A stretch of 11,091 nt of DNA from NCBI GenBank assembly GCA_964517355.1, contig CAZFCK010000156.1, forward strand, positions 1 through 11,091. The letters are read 5' to 3'. The notes under the pieces were generated by a model, which saw only the letters and a list, made by a program, of their open reading frames with translations, had not been told where the DNA came from and searched no databases. Numbering within the stretch: the stretch's first letter is position 1; every line of letters begins with the position of its first letter. A program made the position numbers and the translations under genes. Shown piece by piece: positions 1 to 6,664 of this stretch. The stretch comes from CAZFCK01 sp964517355. Its GTDB lineage: Bacteria > Desulfobacterota > Desulfovibrionia > Desulfovibrionales > Desulfovibrionaceae.

Positions 1-53
1 CAATTGGAAATTGTTTCAGGGGAGAGCCTTGTTTCAAGGCGAAAATGCGCTAG
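1..53 (+). repeat. Left arm of 53-bp terminal inverted repeat
   Basis: This segment matches the reverse complement of 11037-11089 at 52 of 53 bases; the only difference is base 9 (A here, T in the other arm). Identity stops abruptly after the TAG of a CTAG at 50-53, while it runs to the window edge on the other side, so the repeat unit most likely extends beyond the window. It contains a perfect 6-bp hairpin with a 3-base loop (GCCTTG at 26-31, CAAGGC at 35-40). Read on the plus strand, one frame (3-53) is open and ends in the TAG at the repeat border, giving a C-terminus CFRGEPCFKAKMR. The most economical explanation is the end of a multicopy gene or insertion element. The family was not recognised. 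Confidence 0.9.
3..53 (+). CDS. Possible C-terminal end of a repeated gene (partial, from outside the window)
   Basis: Seventeen codons are open from the window edge to a TAG stop at 51-53. The translation is IGNCFRGEPCFKAKMR; the right-edge copy has Y for N. The near-identity of the two copies ends exactly at this stop codon, as expected if the repeat is a coding unit ending there. Some insertion elements, such as IS870, are known to take their stop codon from a CTAG target, and that arrangement would fit. A competing reading is a frame on the minus strand starting at 77 and running outward (MKKVTTFELAHFRLE...), in which the single base difference is synonymous. The sequence here is too short to decide, and no product is assigned. 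Confidence 0.3.
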   Translation: MGNCFRGEPCFKAKMR

Positions 54-103
54 TTCGAAAGTCGTAACCTTTTTCATAAGGTTCTTAAGCTAATGGAGGC
101 ATT

Positions 104-135
104 CTTGTTTCAAAGCCAATGTGCTCCAACAATGA
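104..135 (+). repeat. Degenerate echo of the edge repeat
   Basis: The segment at 104-125 resembles 28-51 of the left repeat (a shared CTTGTTTCAA core, then GC, then AATG-GCT, with a two-base gap). Read in the frame beginning TGT TTC at 106 it gives CFKANVLQQ and then TGA, similar to CFKAKMR and TAG in the intact repeat. A stop (TAA at 91-93) closes the frame just upstream. It may be a decayed tandem copy of the repeat's end, or chance similarity in a short AT-rich segment. Confidence 0.3.
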
Positions 136-165
136 ATCAAAAACACGGCCCCTTCTCCAACGCGG

Positions 166-1482
166 TTATGGAACCGCAACGACAAAAGCTTGCCGCCCCT
201 CTTTTTGTCTGAAGCGCTGCGCCGCGGATTCGGCCTCGCTCCGCGTGGCGTAGCGCCCCACTATCACGGTATGCCATGTTTTACCGCCGGACTCCGGCCT
301 GACGAGCACTTGCGCGGGCCACCCGTTGGCCGTAAGTCCGGCCGCGTCGTTGCTCGCGTTGTCCGCCTCCAGGTTGGCCGAAACCTGCACCACGAAGCCC
401 GGCTCAGGCGTGGCGACACTACCGCTGTGGCGTTCTCCAACAGATTCGCTACGCACCACGACATACGCGGGACGGCCTTCACGCCGCATGAATACGCTCT
501 TGGCCTTTTCGGCTTCAGCCACGCTGCCGTAAGTCCCCAGCCGGGCCGTGTGCCATATGCGCCCCGTACGCGGAGCGCGGTACACTCCCATTTCCGCGGG
601 ATACCCCAGGGCGCGCAGGGCCAGCACGTCCTGCTCCGCATTGGCGGCGTAGATATTCGAGGAAACAATGACATAGATCCGCTTTGCGCCTCCCGGTCCG
701 CGAGAAGGCGCGCTTCTTGCCGTGTGCCTGTCCGCCGCGGGAACAACAGGGGCGGATGCGGTGGATGGAAATGACACACGCAGGTCCGGCGCATCCTCTT
801 TGATTTTTTGCGGCAGGGCGTCACTTGCCGGGAGTTCAGCCGTGCGCCCGCCCACCACGTCGAAACGTTTGCCGGCCAGTTCTCGCCCCTTGTAGAATAA
901 ACGCAACGTCCAGGGGCCGGACACCCGCTCCCAGTCCGAAGTGAATTGAAAAACCGCGTCCGCGGGCTGCCCGATACACGCCGTGATATACTGCCTTTCG
1001 CTGCTCAGCGCCTCGCCCGTGACGGGATCCTGCAGCAGGGGGTGCTCCACCACAAGTTCCAACGGCACGCTGCGGCTGCCCATGGTTTCCCCTTTTGCCT
1101 GGGGTTCTCCTTGCAAGACGAACGTGAAACCGAACCCCTGCAGCAACTCGGCGCGCACAAGCCTGCTGTGGCTGCGCAACACAAAACGCCGGCCAGGGCA
1201 CAACACCTCATCGTCCGGTGAAGAAAGCGGTGTGGGGCGCTCCTCGTATTGCCCCACATCACCCACGGCCACGCCCGTAATTTCAGGCAAAGGCAAGCCA
1301 TCCGCCTCGCTTACGAGCCGTAAAATTTCCCTTGCCTTAAGGGGACGCAATACGGGTTCACGTTCAGCGGACATGCAGCCCGTGAAAACCAGCATGCTGA
1401 TCACAAAGACAATAACGGAGGCTCTTCGCCATAGGCGCGTAGCGACATCACACAACATGGCAGCGTTCTTTACAATACTCAC
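166..1482 (-). CDS. Lipoprotein with DUF3859-like domain and two SPOR domains
   Basis: The product is a predicted envelope lipoprotein of 438 residues. A hydrophobic segment at about 21-35 ends in a lipobox-like FTGC with the acceptor Cys at 36. Residues of about 92-210 resemble DUF3859, with a beta-rich pattern ending WTLRLFYKGRELAGKRFDVV. A Pro/Ala-rich linker precedes two tandem repeats at about 267-344 and 361-438 with the SPOR pattern (hydrophobic strand, helix, HTxxxGxY, helix, closing strand). SPOR domains bind glycan strands stripped of stem peptides at division sites, so a role in septal peptidoglycan is a reasonable inference. The start is GTG at 1482, overlapping the upstream gene's stop as GTGA, which points to translational coupling. 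An in-frame ATG at 1458 is an alternative but has a poor ribosome site. The DUF3859 match is from memory of the family. Confidence 0.82.
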   Translation of the reverse strand: MSIVKNAAMLCDVATRLWRRASVIVFVISMLVFTGCMSAEREPVLRPLKAREILRLVSEADGLPLPEITGVAVGDVGQYEERPTPLSSPDDEVLCPGRRFVLRSHSRLVRAELLQGFGFTFVLQGEPQAKGETMGSRSVPLELVVEHPLLQDPVTGEALSSERQYITACIGQPADAVFQFTSDWERVSGPWTLRLFYKGRELAGKRFDVVGGRTAELPASDALPQKIKEDAPDLRVSFPSTASAPVVPAADRHTARSAPSRGPGGAKRIYVIVSSNIYAANAEQDVLALRALGYPAEMGVYRAPRTGRIWHTARLGTYGSVAEAEKAKSVFMRREGRPAYVVVRSESVGERHSGSVATPEPGFVVQVSANLEADNASNDAAGLTANGWPAQVLVRPESGGKTWHTVIVGRYATRSEAESAAQRFRQKEGRQAFVVAVP

Positions 1483-3824
1483 ATCCTAAATCCCATGGCG
1501 TCCGCCAACTCCTTGCCCGGTTTATCCCCGAGAGCCGGGACCTCCATCTCCCACAACCGGTTCTGAACCGGCCACCAATCCGGCCGCAACTCAATGGCAT
1601 TGGCCCGGGAAACGATATCCAGCGCGCATTCCCACTGGGGCGGCGAGGCCGCGAGCAAGTCCAGCACATGCCGCACCACGGATTCGCCCACAAGCATCCG
1701 GTCGGGATGTCCAGCGCCTGTTCGCTTGAGAAAGACTTCAAGACTGCGCACCCCGCCTGAACGCACCCCGTCATGTTCATCATTCTCAGGCAAGCCTTCA
1801 CCAAGCGCATAGCGCCAGGCCATTGCGGGCCAGAGCGCCCGCCACAGGGGCTCTTGATTTTGCGTGTCCTGCGATTCCTGATAAGGGAGAAAAACATAGC
1901 CCGCCGCTGTGCGTAATCGCTCCTCCCTCCCCGCTCCGCGCAATGAAGCGACGTTCTCCGCCATAATCAAAGCCAGCGACTGAAGCTTGTTCCAAGGCAA
2001 GTCCAAAGGGGAAAAGCCTGGCGCGTCTTTCGGGCTTCCCTCCACGGGAGAAACGAAAAAACGCCCCTGCAACGGGTCCGGGCCGTTCTTTTCCCAGCGC
2101 CAGAGGTACACATCTTCCTCATGCTCGAGGGTCCAGGCCAAGGACAGGCCTCCTTCCAGCACGTCGGCGGAAGCGCCTCCCCCATTGCCGGACGTAAGCG
2201 TCTTTTCCTTTCGCAGCGACACGCGAACACCGGGCCATGCGACCTCTTCAGGCGCATCTCCAAGCGCTCGCCCCTGAAACTCCAGAGAAAGCAAGGCCTG
2301 GGCAGCAAGGCTGGCGGGATGTTCGCGCCGGGGCCGTACAAAGCTTTCATAAAGGTCTTTCCCGCTCCCGAGATCAGGAAAATTGGAGCGCGCCCCCTCC
2401 AAGACGGCTGTCAACGCGGCTTCCAGGGCCTCCACGCCCGGCCCTCCCGTGGCCTGGCTCAATTCCATGGCGCGCAAGGCATAGGTCAACCCGTTCATGG
2501 GTTCTATGCGGGATATTTCGTCAAAAAACCATGCGCAGCTGGCGAACGAGGCCAAGGCCCATTGCTGCATGCCCAATAGACGCCACGCGGCCTGGCGCTC
2601 GGCAGCGAGGAGACCGGGTTTACAATGGGCGGCCGCAAACGCTTCCTGCTCCTTACTCCCGGCCAGCACAGCCCCGTACTCCAGCAGCGCGGCCTGAGCG
2701 TCGTTGAACAACACGCCGCCGCGCTTGAAGAAATGCGCATCAAGCTCGGCTTTGAGTCCGTCCAGGGCTTCGCGCAAGGGCTTGCGCCACTTCTGGTTGA
2801 ATCCGGGATGCCCCCCGGTGGTGCAGCCGCAATCGGAACGCCAGCGCTCCACGCCATGGACACAGCTCCATGAAGAGGGCTCGTGCAGCACGGCCTTCAT
2901 GGTGGGGGGGCGCCCGGCAAGCCAGGTACCGAAATTGCTCAAAGCGATCTGGTCGCGGCCCTCAAAGGTTTGGGCCAATACATACGCCAGAGCCATTTCA
3001 CCGAATTTGAAATGGTGCCCATACGTTTCCCCATCCGTCGCCAAGGGCAGGAGCGCGGAGGTGGCGTTGCAGCGGCTACAGAAAAAGCCGCTGATGCGCC
3101 TCCAAAAGGCTTCGCCGTCTTCAAGCAGACGTTCGAAAGCCACGGCCTGGGACAGGGCGCCGTGATAAAAAAACGCGGCGATGGAACGTCCCGACGGCAA
3201 TTCCACTGAATAGGCGCGAGTCACGTCCAGAGACGATTCGTCGACGAGTATCCATTCCCCATCATTGTCCAAAGAGGCCACGGCCTTGGCCTGCCTGGGC
3301 GCCAGCACCACGAAGCGCACGCCATACCGGGCCAAGACCTCGAGACTCGCCGTATCCACCGCGGCCTCGGCGAGCCACATGCCCTCGGCCTTGCGGCCGA
3401 AGCGGGCTTCGAAATCAGCCAGCCCCCAAACGGTTTCAACTTGTTTATCCAACGGCGAAGCCAGAGGCATTATCAGGTGATGATACACCTGCGCCATGGC
3501 GTTTCCATGCCCCCAGCGTTGTACGCTTTGCCTATCTCCCGCAAGCACGCGGGCGTAGGTGTCCGGATCGCCGCGCTCCATCCAGGAAAGCAGCGTGGGG
3601 CCGAAGTTGAAACTTATCCAGGCATAGGTATTGACTATATCGGTGATTCGCCCCTCCCCGTCCATGCGTCTGGCCCAGGCGAGAGGACCGTAGCTCTCGC
3701 GGCTGATGCGTTCGTTCCAGTGCAGGCGCGGCGCGGCGCTTCCTTCGGGCAGCACCTCGCGCAGCCAAGGGTCCTCGCGGGGGGGCTGATAAAAATGTCC
3801 ATGGATGCACAATGTCTTTTTCAT
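1479..3824 (-). CDS. GH57-family glycoside hydrolase with DUF3536 (alpha-amylase/mannosidase-like)
   Basis: The protein has 781 residues, a normal length for GH57 proteins with DUF3536, and no signal peptide, so it should act in the cytoplasm. GH57 motifs run in order: HGHFYQPPRE (8-17, motif 1), GHGNAM (105-110), the nucleophile region GMWLAEAAVD with Glu153, and the acid/base region ATDGETYGHH with Asp264. Both catalytic acids appear intact. Characterised GH57 enzymes act on alpha-glucans (amylases, branching enzymes, amylopullulanases), and this subgroup is largely uncharacterised, so the substrate (glycogen or another glucan) is an inference. The ATG at 3824 has AGGAG six bases upstream. 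The gene's last four bases overlap the next gene's GTG start. The C-terminal ~350 residues are helical and Trp-rich and carry no motif I recognise. Confidence 0.9.
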   Translation of the reverse strand: MKKTLCIHGHFYQPPREDPWLREVLPEGSAAPRLHWNERISRESYGPLAWARRMDGEGRITDIVNTYAWISFNFGPTLLSWMERGDPDTYARVLAGDRQSVQRWGHGNAMAQVYHHLIMPLASPLDKQVETVWGLADFEARFGRKAEGMWLAEAAVDTASLEVLARYGVRFVVLAPRQAKAVASLDNDGEWILVDESSLDVTRAYSVELPSGRSIAAFFYHGALSQAVAFERLLEDGEAFWRRISGFFCSRCNATSALLPLATDGETYGHHFKFGEMALAYVLAQTFEGRDQIALSNFGTWLAGRPPTMKAVLHEPSSWSCVHGVERWRSDCGCTTGGHPGFNQKWRKPLREALDGLKAELDAHFFKRGGVLFNDAQAALLEYGAVLAGSKEQEAFAAAHCKPGLLAAERQAAWRLLGMQQWALASFASCAWFFDEISRIEPMNGLTYALRAMELSQATGGPGVEALEAALTAVLEGARSNFPDLGSGKDLYESFVRPRREHPASLAAQALLSLEFQGRALGDAPEEVAWPGVRVSLRKEKTLTSGNGGGASADVLEGGLSLAWTLEHEEDVYLWRWEKNGPDPLQGRFFVSPVEGSPKDAPGFSPLDLPWNKLQSLALIMAENVASLRGAGREERLRTAAGYVFLPYQESQDTQNQEPLWRALWPAMAWRYALGEGLPENDEHDGVRSGGVRSLEVFLKRTGAGHPDRMLVGESVVRHVLDLLAASPPQWECALDIVSRANAIELRPDWWPVQNRLWEMEVPALGDKPGKELADAMGFRM

Positions 3825-4085
3825 AACTCACTCCTGCGAGCCACCCTAAACTATTTGAGATTTCGTTGGAAGAGCGCGAAGCCCGCGCCCGCTGTATTTG
3901 CTTGCAAGCAGAAAGGACATGGACCCCGTGCGGAAAATATTCTTCCGATAACGCCGCGTAAGCAAATACAAGGCCTAATGTTTTTTCAAATCCCGCCGAA
4001 TGGTCGTGTGTGCAAGCGGCACAACGCTCAACGCATTGACCAGGGATGGGTATGCAAAATCCATGCGACCAGGAGGGAAGCAAAA
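3825..4085. promoter_or_regulatory. Divergent intergenic region with two small dyads
   Basis: This 261-base spacer separates the minus-strand GH57 gene from the plus-strand 135-codon gene, so promoters for both probably lie here. Two symmetric elements are visible: a 10-base inverted pair GTATTTGCTT (3894-3903) and AAGCAAATAC (3960-3969), and within it a dyad CGGAA-N7-TTCCG (3931-3947). Either could bind a regulator serving both directions. No clear -35/-10 pair with correct spacing was found, so transcription starts are not assigned. Confidence 0.35.
4071..4077 (+). promoter_or_regulatory. Strong ribosome binding site fixing the start at 4086
   Basis: AGGAGGG lies eight bases before the ATG at 4086. 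The same frame is open far upstream to 3441, but that part runs antisense through the GH57 gene and has no comparable site. This site therefore sets the start of the 135-residue protein. Confidence 0.85.
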
Positions 4086-4493
4086 ATGGCGAGCGTCATT
4101 GCCTTGGAAGATTATCGTATGCAAAAGGAGTTGCGGAACAGGGACAAGTACCCTCCCGCACGTCAACCCCGCGTCAAAGACGCCGATATTTGGGCAAAAA
4201 ACTATGCGAATTACAACGATGTCGTACACGGCATAGTCAAGATACGTCAGATTCTCGACTATCACCTCCATTATTCGGAGGATTGGAAGTATTATCTGCT
4301 GTGCCTGCTGGACTACTCATTCTCGGCATGGTCCGGACAAGGCACAGGTCCCATGATAGAGACCATAGACATTCTCAAATCATACGTGGCGGCGGAGATG
4401 CATGCGAACAACCGCAAAGACATGGGAATCGCCTTGCTATTGCTGGATCTGATCGCCAACGGCGCCAAAAAGAAGGAAAACGCCTCAAGCTGA
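4086..4493 (+). CDS. Conserved-looking hypothetical protein, 135 residues
   Basis: I do not recognise this protein. It has a near-ideal ribosome binding site, a clean ATG and a TGA stop. The sequence looks like a genuine soluble, mostly helical protein: a charged N-terminal third (MASVIALEDYRMQKEL, then basic and Pro residues), then aromatic-rich helices (ILDYHLHYSEDWKYYLLCLL), a short Gly-rich turn (SGQGTGPM) and further helices ending in a Lys-rich tail (NGAKKKENASS). There is no signal peptide, membrane segment, Cys cluster or known catalytic motif. It stands alone: the upstream neighbour is divergent and the downstream side is a long non-coding stretch, so context gives no function. It could be a small lineage-specific adaptor or regulator, but nothing in the sequence shows this. 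Confidence 0.8.
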   Translation: MASVIALEDYRMQKELRNRDKYPPARQPRVKDADIWAKNYANYNDVVHGIVKIRQILDYHLHYSEDWKYYLLCLLDYSFSAWSGQGTGPMIETIDILKSYVAAEMHANNRKDMGIALLLLDLIANGAKKKENASS

Positions 4494-4597
4494 AGCAGCT
4501 CATCGCAACTTCGTATTGGGGGTGCCTCCGGCGTACGAACCTTTTCGCAAAGTTAACTTGTTTACGCGTTAACAATTTCACCATTTTTTTCGCGGGT

Positions 4598-4619
4598 CCA
4601 GGGGGGGGCGCCCCCCTGG
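4598..4619. repeat. GC-rich hairpin with G8 tract
   Basis: CCAGGGGGG (4598-4606) and CCCCCCTGG (4611-4619) form a perfect 9-bp stem with a 4-base loop. The G run is eight bases long (4601-4608). No T run follows on either strand in the right place, so it does not look like a standard intrinsic terminator. The surrounding bases (GGGTCC before, GGCGGGG after, and TGCCTCCGGCG at about 4523) resemble dispersed intergenic hairpin elements seen in many GC-rich genomes. That resemblance is from memory and untested. Confidence 0.6.
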
Positions 4620-4647
4620 CGGGGTTTAGATCACCTCTACTGGGCTG

Positions 4648-4683
4648 TGTTTCTAAATTCGTTTCGAAAAGAAAATGCGCTGA
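4648..4683 (+). pseudogene. Possible decayed third copy of the edge-repeat end
   Basis: The segment 4661-4681 matches 31-51 of the left edge repeat at 17 of 21 bases, including an exact GAAAATGCGCT. In the corresponding frame the codons at 4663-4683 read FEKKMR and then TGA, against FKAKMR and TAG in the edge copies. Upstream, TGTTTC at 4648-4653 also echoes the repeat, but an in-frame TAA follows it. The match is short enough that chance cannot be excluded. Confidence 0.3.
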
Positions 4684-4700
4684 GGCGGAGCCCCAACATT

Positions 4701-4860
4701 TCATGCAACCACCAATCGCACCGTGAACTCCGCGCCTTTTACGGTGCGGGAACGTTTCTGGCGGCGCCGCCTCTTCTGCGGCCACATTCCCGGCCGACTC
4801 GCCGCAGCCGTTGTCCACAACCCGCCACAACAACGCCCGGTAGCAAATCACACGGTCCTC
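4701..4860 (-). pseudogene. Possible remnant of a sensor histidine kinase C-terminus
   Basis: On the minus strand, codons ending near 4801 read RALLWRVVDNGCG, which resembles the G1 box of a GHKL/HATPase domain (xxDNGxG). In a different frame, codons ending at the TGA at 4701-4703 read KGAEFTVRLVVA, which resembles the usual end of such kinases (GAxFTVRLP). The two pieces are in the correct order but about 37 codons apart instead of the usual 60 or more, and a frame change lies between them. This fits a frameshifted, internally deleted relic. The pieces are short, so the call is tentative. Confidence 0.3.
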
Positions 4861-4930
4861 TTTGACCATCGCTTTTTTTTGGCGTAGACAGCAGTATATT
4901 GAAAATTGACAGTTCACTCTGTGATTATCT

Positions 4931-4937
4931 GGAGAGG
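4931..4937 (+). promoter_or_regulatory. Ribosome binding site favouring the cheW start at 4941
   Basis: GGAGAGG sits just before the ATG at 4941 (GGAG six bases away, GAGG three). An in-frame TTG at 4899 would add 14 residues not expected in CheW and has no comparable site, so 4941 is preferred. Confidence 0.6.
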
Positions 4938-4940
4938 CGC

Positions 4941-5438
4941 ATGGAAGACAACAGGCAATTCGACTGCGATCAGTACCTCACCTTCTCGCTTGGAAGCGAA
5001 CTCTTCGGCATCAATATCGATTCAGTACGTGAAATCGTGGAAGTTCCAAATATCACGCGCATTCCCCGCACTCTGCGATTCATGCGCGGTGTGATCAACC
5101 TGCGCGGCCACGCCGTACCCGTAGTGGATTTGCGTCACAAATTCGGCATGCCTCCCACGGAACCCGGTGTGGACACCTGCGTCATTATCAGCGAAGTGAT
5201 CTTGGACGACGAGACAACCCTGATCGGCGCCCTGGCGGACTCTGTGCAGGAAGTCATGGAAATCGGCACAAAGGATATAGACGAAACCCCAAAAATGGGC
5301 ACGGCCATTGATCCCCGGTACATAAAGGGAATAAGCAATATCGGGAAATTATTCGTTATCATTCTTGATGTCGCAACCCTGTTCTCCCTGGGGGAGCTGA
5401 CGATCTCCCACGCCGTGGAGCATGCCAAGGCCTCGTAA
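4941..5438 (+). CDS. cheW: Chemotaxis coupling protein CheW
   Basis: The protein has 165 residues, the usual CheW length, and covers the whole CheW fold. It shows the opening strand QYLTFSLGSELFGI, the segment VREIVEVPNITRIP, the family hallmark GVINLRGHAVPVVDLRHKFG (50-69) and the closing YIKGISNIGKLFVIILDV. CheW bridges chemoreceptors and the CheA kinase in polar arrays. There is no cheA, receptor or flagellar gene nearby, so this is a solitary copy that probably feeds a pathway encoded elsewhere. The next gene starts 61 bases downstream in the same direction and could be co-transcribed. Confidence 0.95.
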   Translation: MEDNRQFDCDQYLTFSLGSELFGINIDSVREIVEVPNITRIPRTLRFMRGVINLRGHAVPVVDLRHKFGMPPTEPGVDTCVIISEVILDDETTLIGALADSVQEVMEIGTKDIDETPKMGTAIDPRYIKGISNIGKLFVIILDVATLFSLGELTISHAVEHAKAS

Positions 5439-5499
5439 CGTCCCGTTTCCCCTTGCCGTGACCTTGCACAATCACGCACCTTCCTTTACTATTGGTATC

Positions 5500-5811
5500 A
5501 TGAGGCACCCTGAAAAACTCTCCTACGCATCGCCGCGGATCAATTGTTTCAGCTTGTTTGTGATGCTGCTTGTTTGTTTTTTTCTGTGCTCTTGCGGCTC
5601 CAGCCGCGTCGACCCCATTTCTCCCGATATTCACGGAGTATCCGTCACGCCGCCCCCAAGCCTGGCCGCTCCGCGCTACTACTATGAAAAGCAGGATCCC
5701 GTTACGCAAAAATGGTATGAAGCGCACGAGCTCATGCCCGGCTTCGGGCTTATGGTGTACACAAAGGAAGGCGCGCGAAAGTTGCATAAGGATAAAGAAG
5801 ATCCGAAATGA
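5500..5811 (+). CDS. Small putative lipoprotein
   Basis: The product has 103 residues with a basic N-terminus, a hydrophobic stretch at about 17-31 and a lipobox-like LCSC with the acceptor Cys at 32. The mature part has a Pro-rich linker (VTPPPSLAAP) and a short domain containing RYYYEKQDPVTQKWYEAHEL and a Lys-rich tail. I do not recognise the domain. The ATG at 5500 gives a sensible signal peptide but has only a weak ribosome site; an in-frame ATG at 5422 inside cheW would put about 26 extra residues in front of the signal. Its stop overlaps the next gene's start as ATGA (5808-5811), indicating that the two lipoproteins are made together. Confidence 0.75.
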   Translation: MRHPEKLSYASPRINCFSLFVMLLVCFFLCSCGSSRVDPISPDIHGVSVTPPPSLAAPRYYYEKQDPVTQKWYEAHELMPGFGLMVYTKEGARKLHKDKEDPK

Positions 5812-6587
5812 TCCGCCAACGCCCCACACATCCCGCGCGTCTTTTCCTGGCCTTTTGCTGTCTCGCTTTGCTGTTCGGATGCTATGCCGACAAAAGACAA
5901 CAAGCGGCCCAGCATATCAGCGAGGGCAATTACGGCCTTGCGGAACCGTTGCTGCGCCAGGCCCTGCATCAGTATTCCCTGGACTACAACGCCTATCTGC
6001 AACTCGGGCAGGTCTATCTGCACACGGGGCGTCAGGAGCAGGCGCGCCTGGTTTTTCAACAAATCGCGCGCAAAAATCCCGATGCTTACGTAACCGAAGA
6101 CACCAACAGCGAATTCACAGGACAGCGAGTGGCCGTGCTTGCGAACCACTATCTCGTGGAAATCGGTGAAGGTCCTCTGGCCCCGGATCTGCTGGCCGGG
6201 TCTCCCATGGACAGCCCGGACTCCGTGGAAAGTCTCGAGCGGGACATCCTCGATAACTCCGGACAAGTAGGCTATAACACCTCGCAAGACGCAACATACG
6301 CCGCCACCGAGCCGGTACTTCACGGCCCGTCCACGGGGCGGGGCTATGGCGTCCATGTGCTCTCCTTCAAGCGCGCACTGGGGGTTGAGCAAGGCAAGCA
6401 AATGCTGCTCAAACGCTTCCCCGAACTTTTTTCCGGAAAGGAATTCCGCTCCCGCCGTGTCGATCTGGGCGATCAGGGAGTTTTTCACCGGCTCATCACC
6501 GGGCCTTATGCCACCAGGGCGGAGGCTGCCCGCGTCTGCTCCACCTTGAAAACCGCCTATGGCTATTGCGAAGTGGTTGATTTTTGA
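5808..6587 (+). CDS. Lipoprotein with TPR-like repeats and a C-terminal SPOR domain
   Basis: The product has 259 residues. A lipoprotein signal (LALLFGC) places the acceptor Cys at 25. Residues of about 27-92 have the tetratricopeptide pattern (AAQHISEGNYGLAEPLLRQA, then NAYLQLGQVYLHTGRQEQAR), a protein-protein interaction fold. After a low-complexity linker, residues of about 178-257 match a SPOR domain (YGVHVLSFK, HRLITGPYATRAEAARVCSTL, YCEVVDF). This layout suggests an envelope scaffold that binds septal peptidoglycan and holds a partner, possibly the small lipoprotein encoded just upstream. The two genes overlap by four bases. It is the second SPOR lipoprotein in the window, besides the one ending at 166. 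Confidence 0.85.
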   Translation: MIRQRPTHPARLFLAFCCLALLFGCYADKRQQAAQHISEGNYGLAEPLLRQALHQYSLDYNAYLQLGQVYLHTGRQEQARLVFQQIARKNPDAYVTEDTNSEFTGQRVAVLANHYLVEIGEGPLAPDLLAGSPMDSPDSVESLERDILDNSGQVGYNTSQDATYAATEPVLHGPSTGRGYGVHVLSFKRALGVEQGKQMLLKRFPELFSGKEFRSRRVDLGDQGVFHRLITGPYATRAEAARVCSTLKTAYGYCEVVDF

Positions 6588-6664
6588 TTCCCCGCTGCAA
6601 TGGGTTCCATGTGAAGATGCAATTTTTCCCCGCGGAATTCCTTTGCCCGCATCCTTGTTAGGCC

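Larger units (their letters stand above)
4494..4940. other. Gene-poor stretch with hairpin and probable gene remnants
   Basis: No intact gene is supported in these 447 bases. In order it holds a GTTAAC pair (4552-4557 and 4568-4573), a T7 run (4584-4590), a GC-rich hairpin with a G8 tract (4598-4619), a short segment resembling the inner end of the edge repeat (4648-4683), a possible minus-strand histidine-kinase remnant (4701-4860), and AT-rich sequence before cheW. The mixture of decayed pieces suggests a site where elements or genes have been inserted and lost. Confidence 0.6.

Noticed and set aside
162..177. Perfect 6-bp hairpin (GCGGTT/AACCGC) overlapping the stop of the SPOR lipoprotein
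   Set aside because: It is short and has no T run directly after it on the minus strand, so it is not called a terminator.
3945..3952. CCGATAAC, resembling a flagellar sigma-28 -10 element
   Set aside because: No matching -35 (TAAA-type) occurs at the required spacing, and no flagellar gene follows.
3441..4085. Upstream extension of the frame leading into the 135-residue gene
   Set aside because: It runs antisense through the start of the GH57 gene and has no ribosome site; the strong AGGAGGG before 4086 marks the real start.
4862..4900. TTGACC and TATATT as a cheW promoter
   Set aside because: The spacing is 27 bases, far from the 16-18 needed; no alternative -35 was found for the -10-like TATATT.
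5541..5552. CAATTGTTTCAG, similar to part of the edge repeat
   Set aside because: It lies inside the signal-peptide codons of the small lipoprotein and the match is only about ten bases, compatible with chance.
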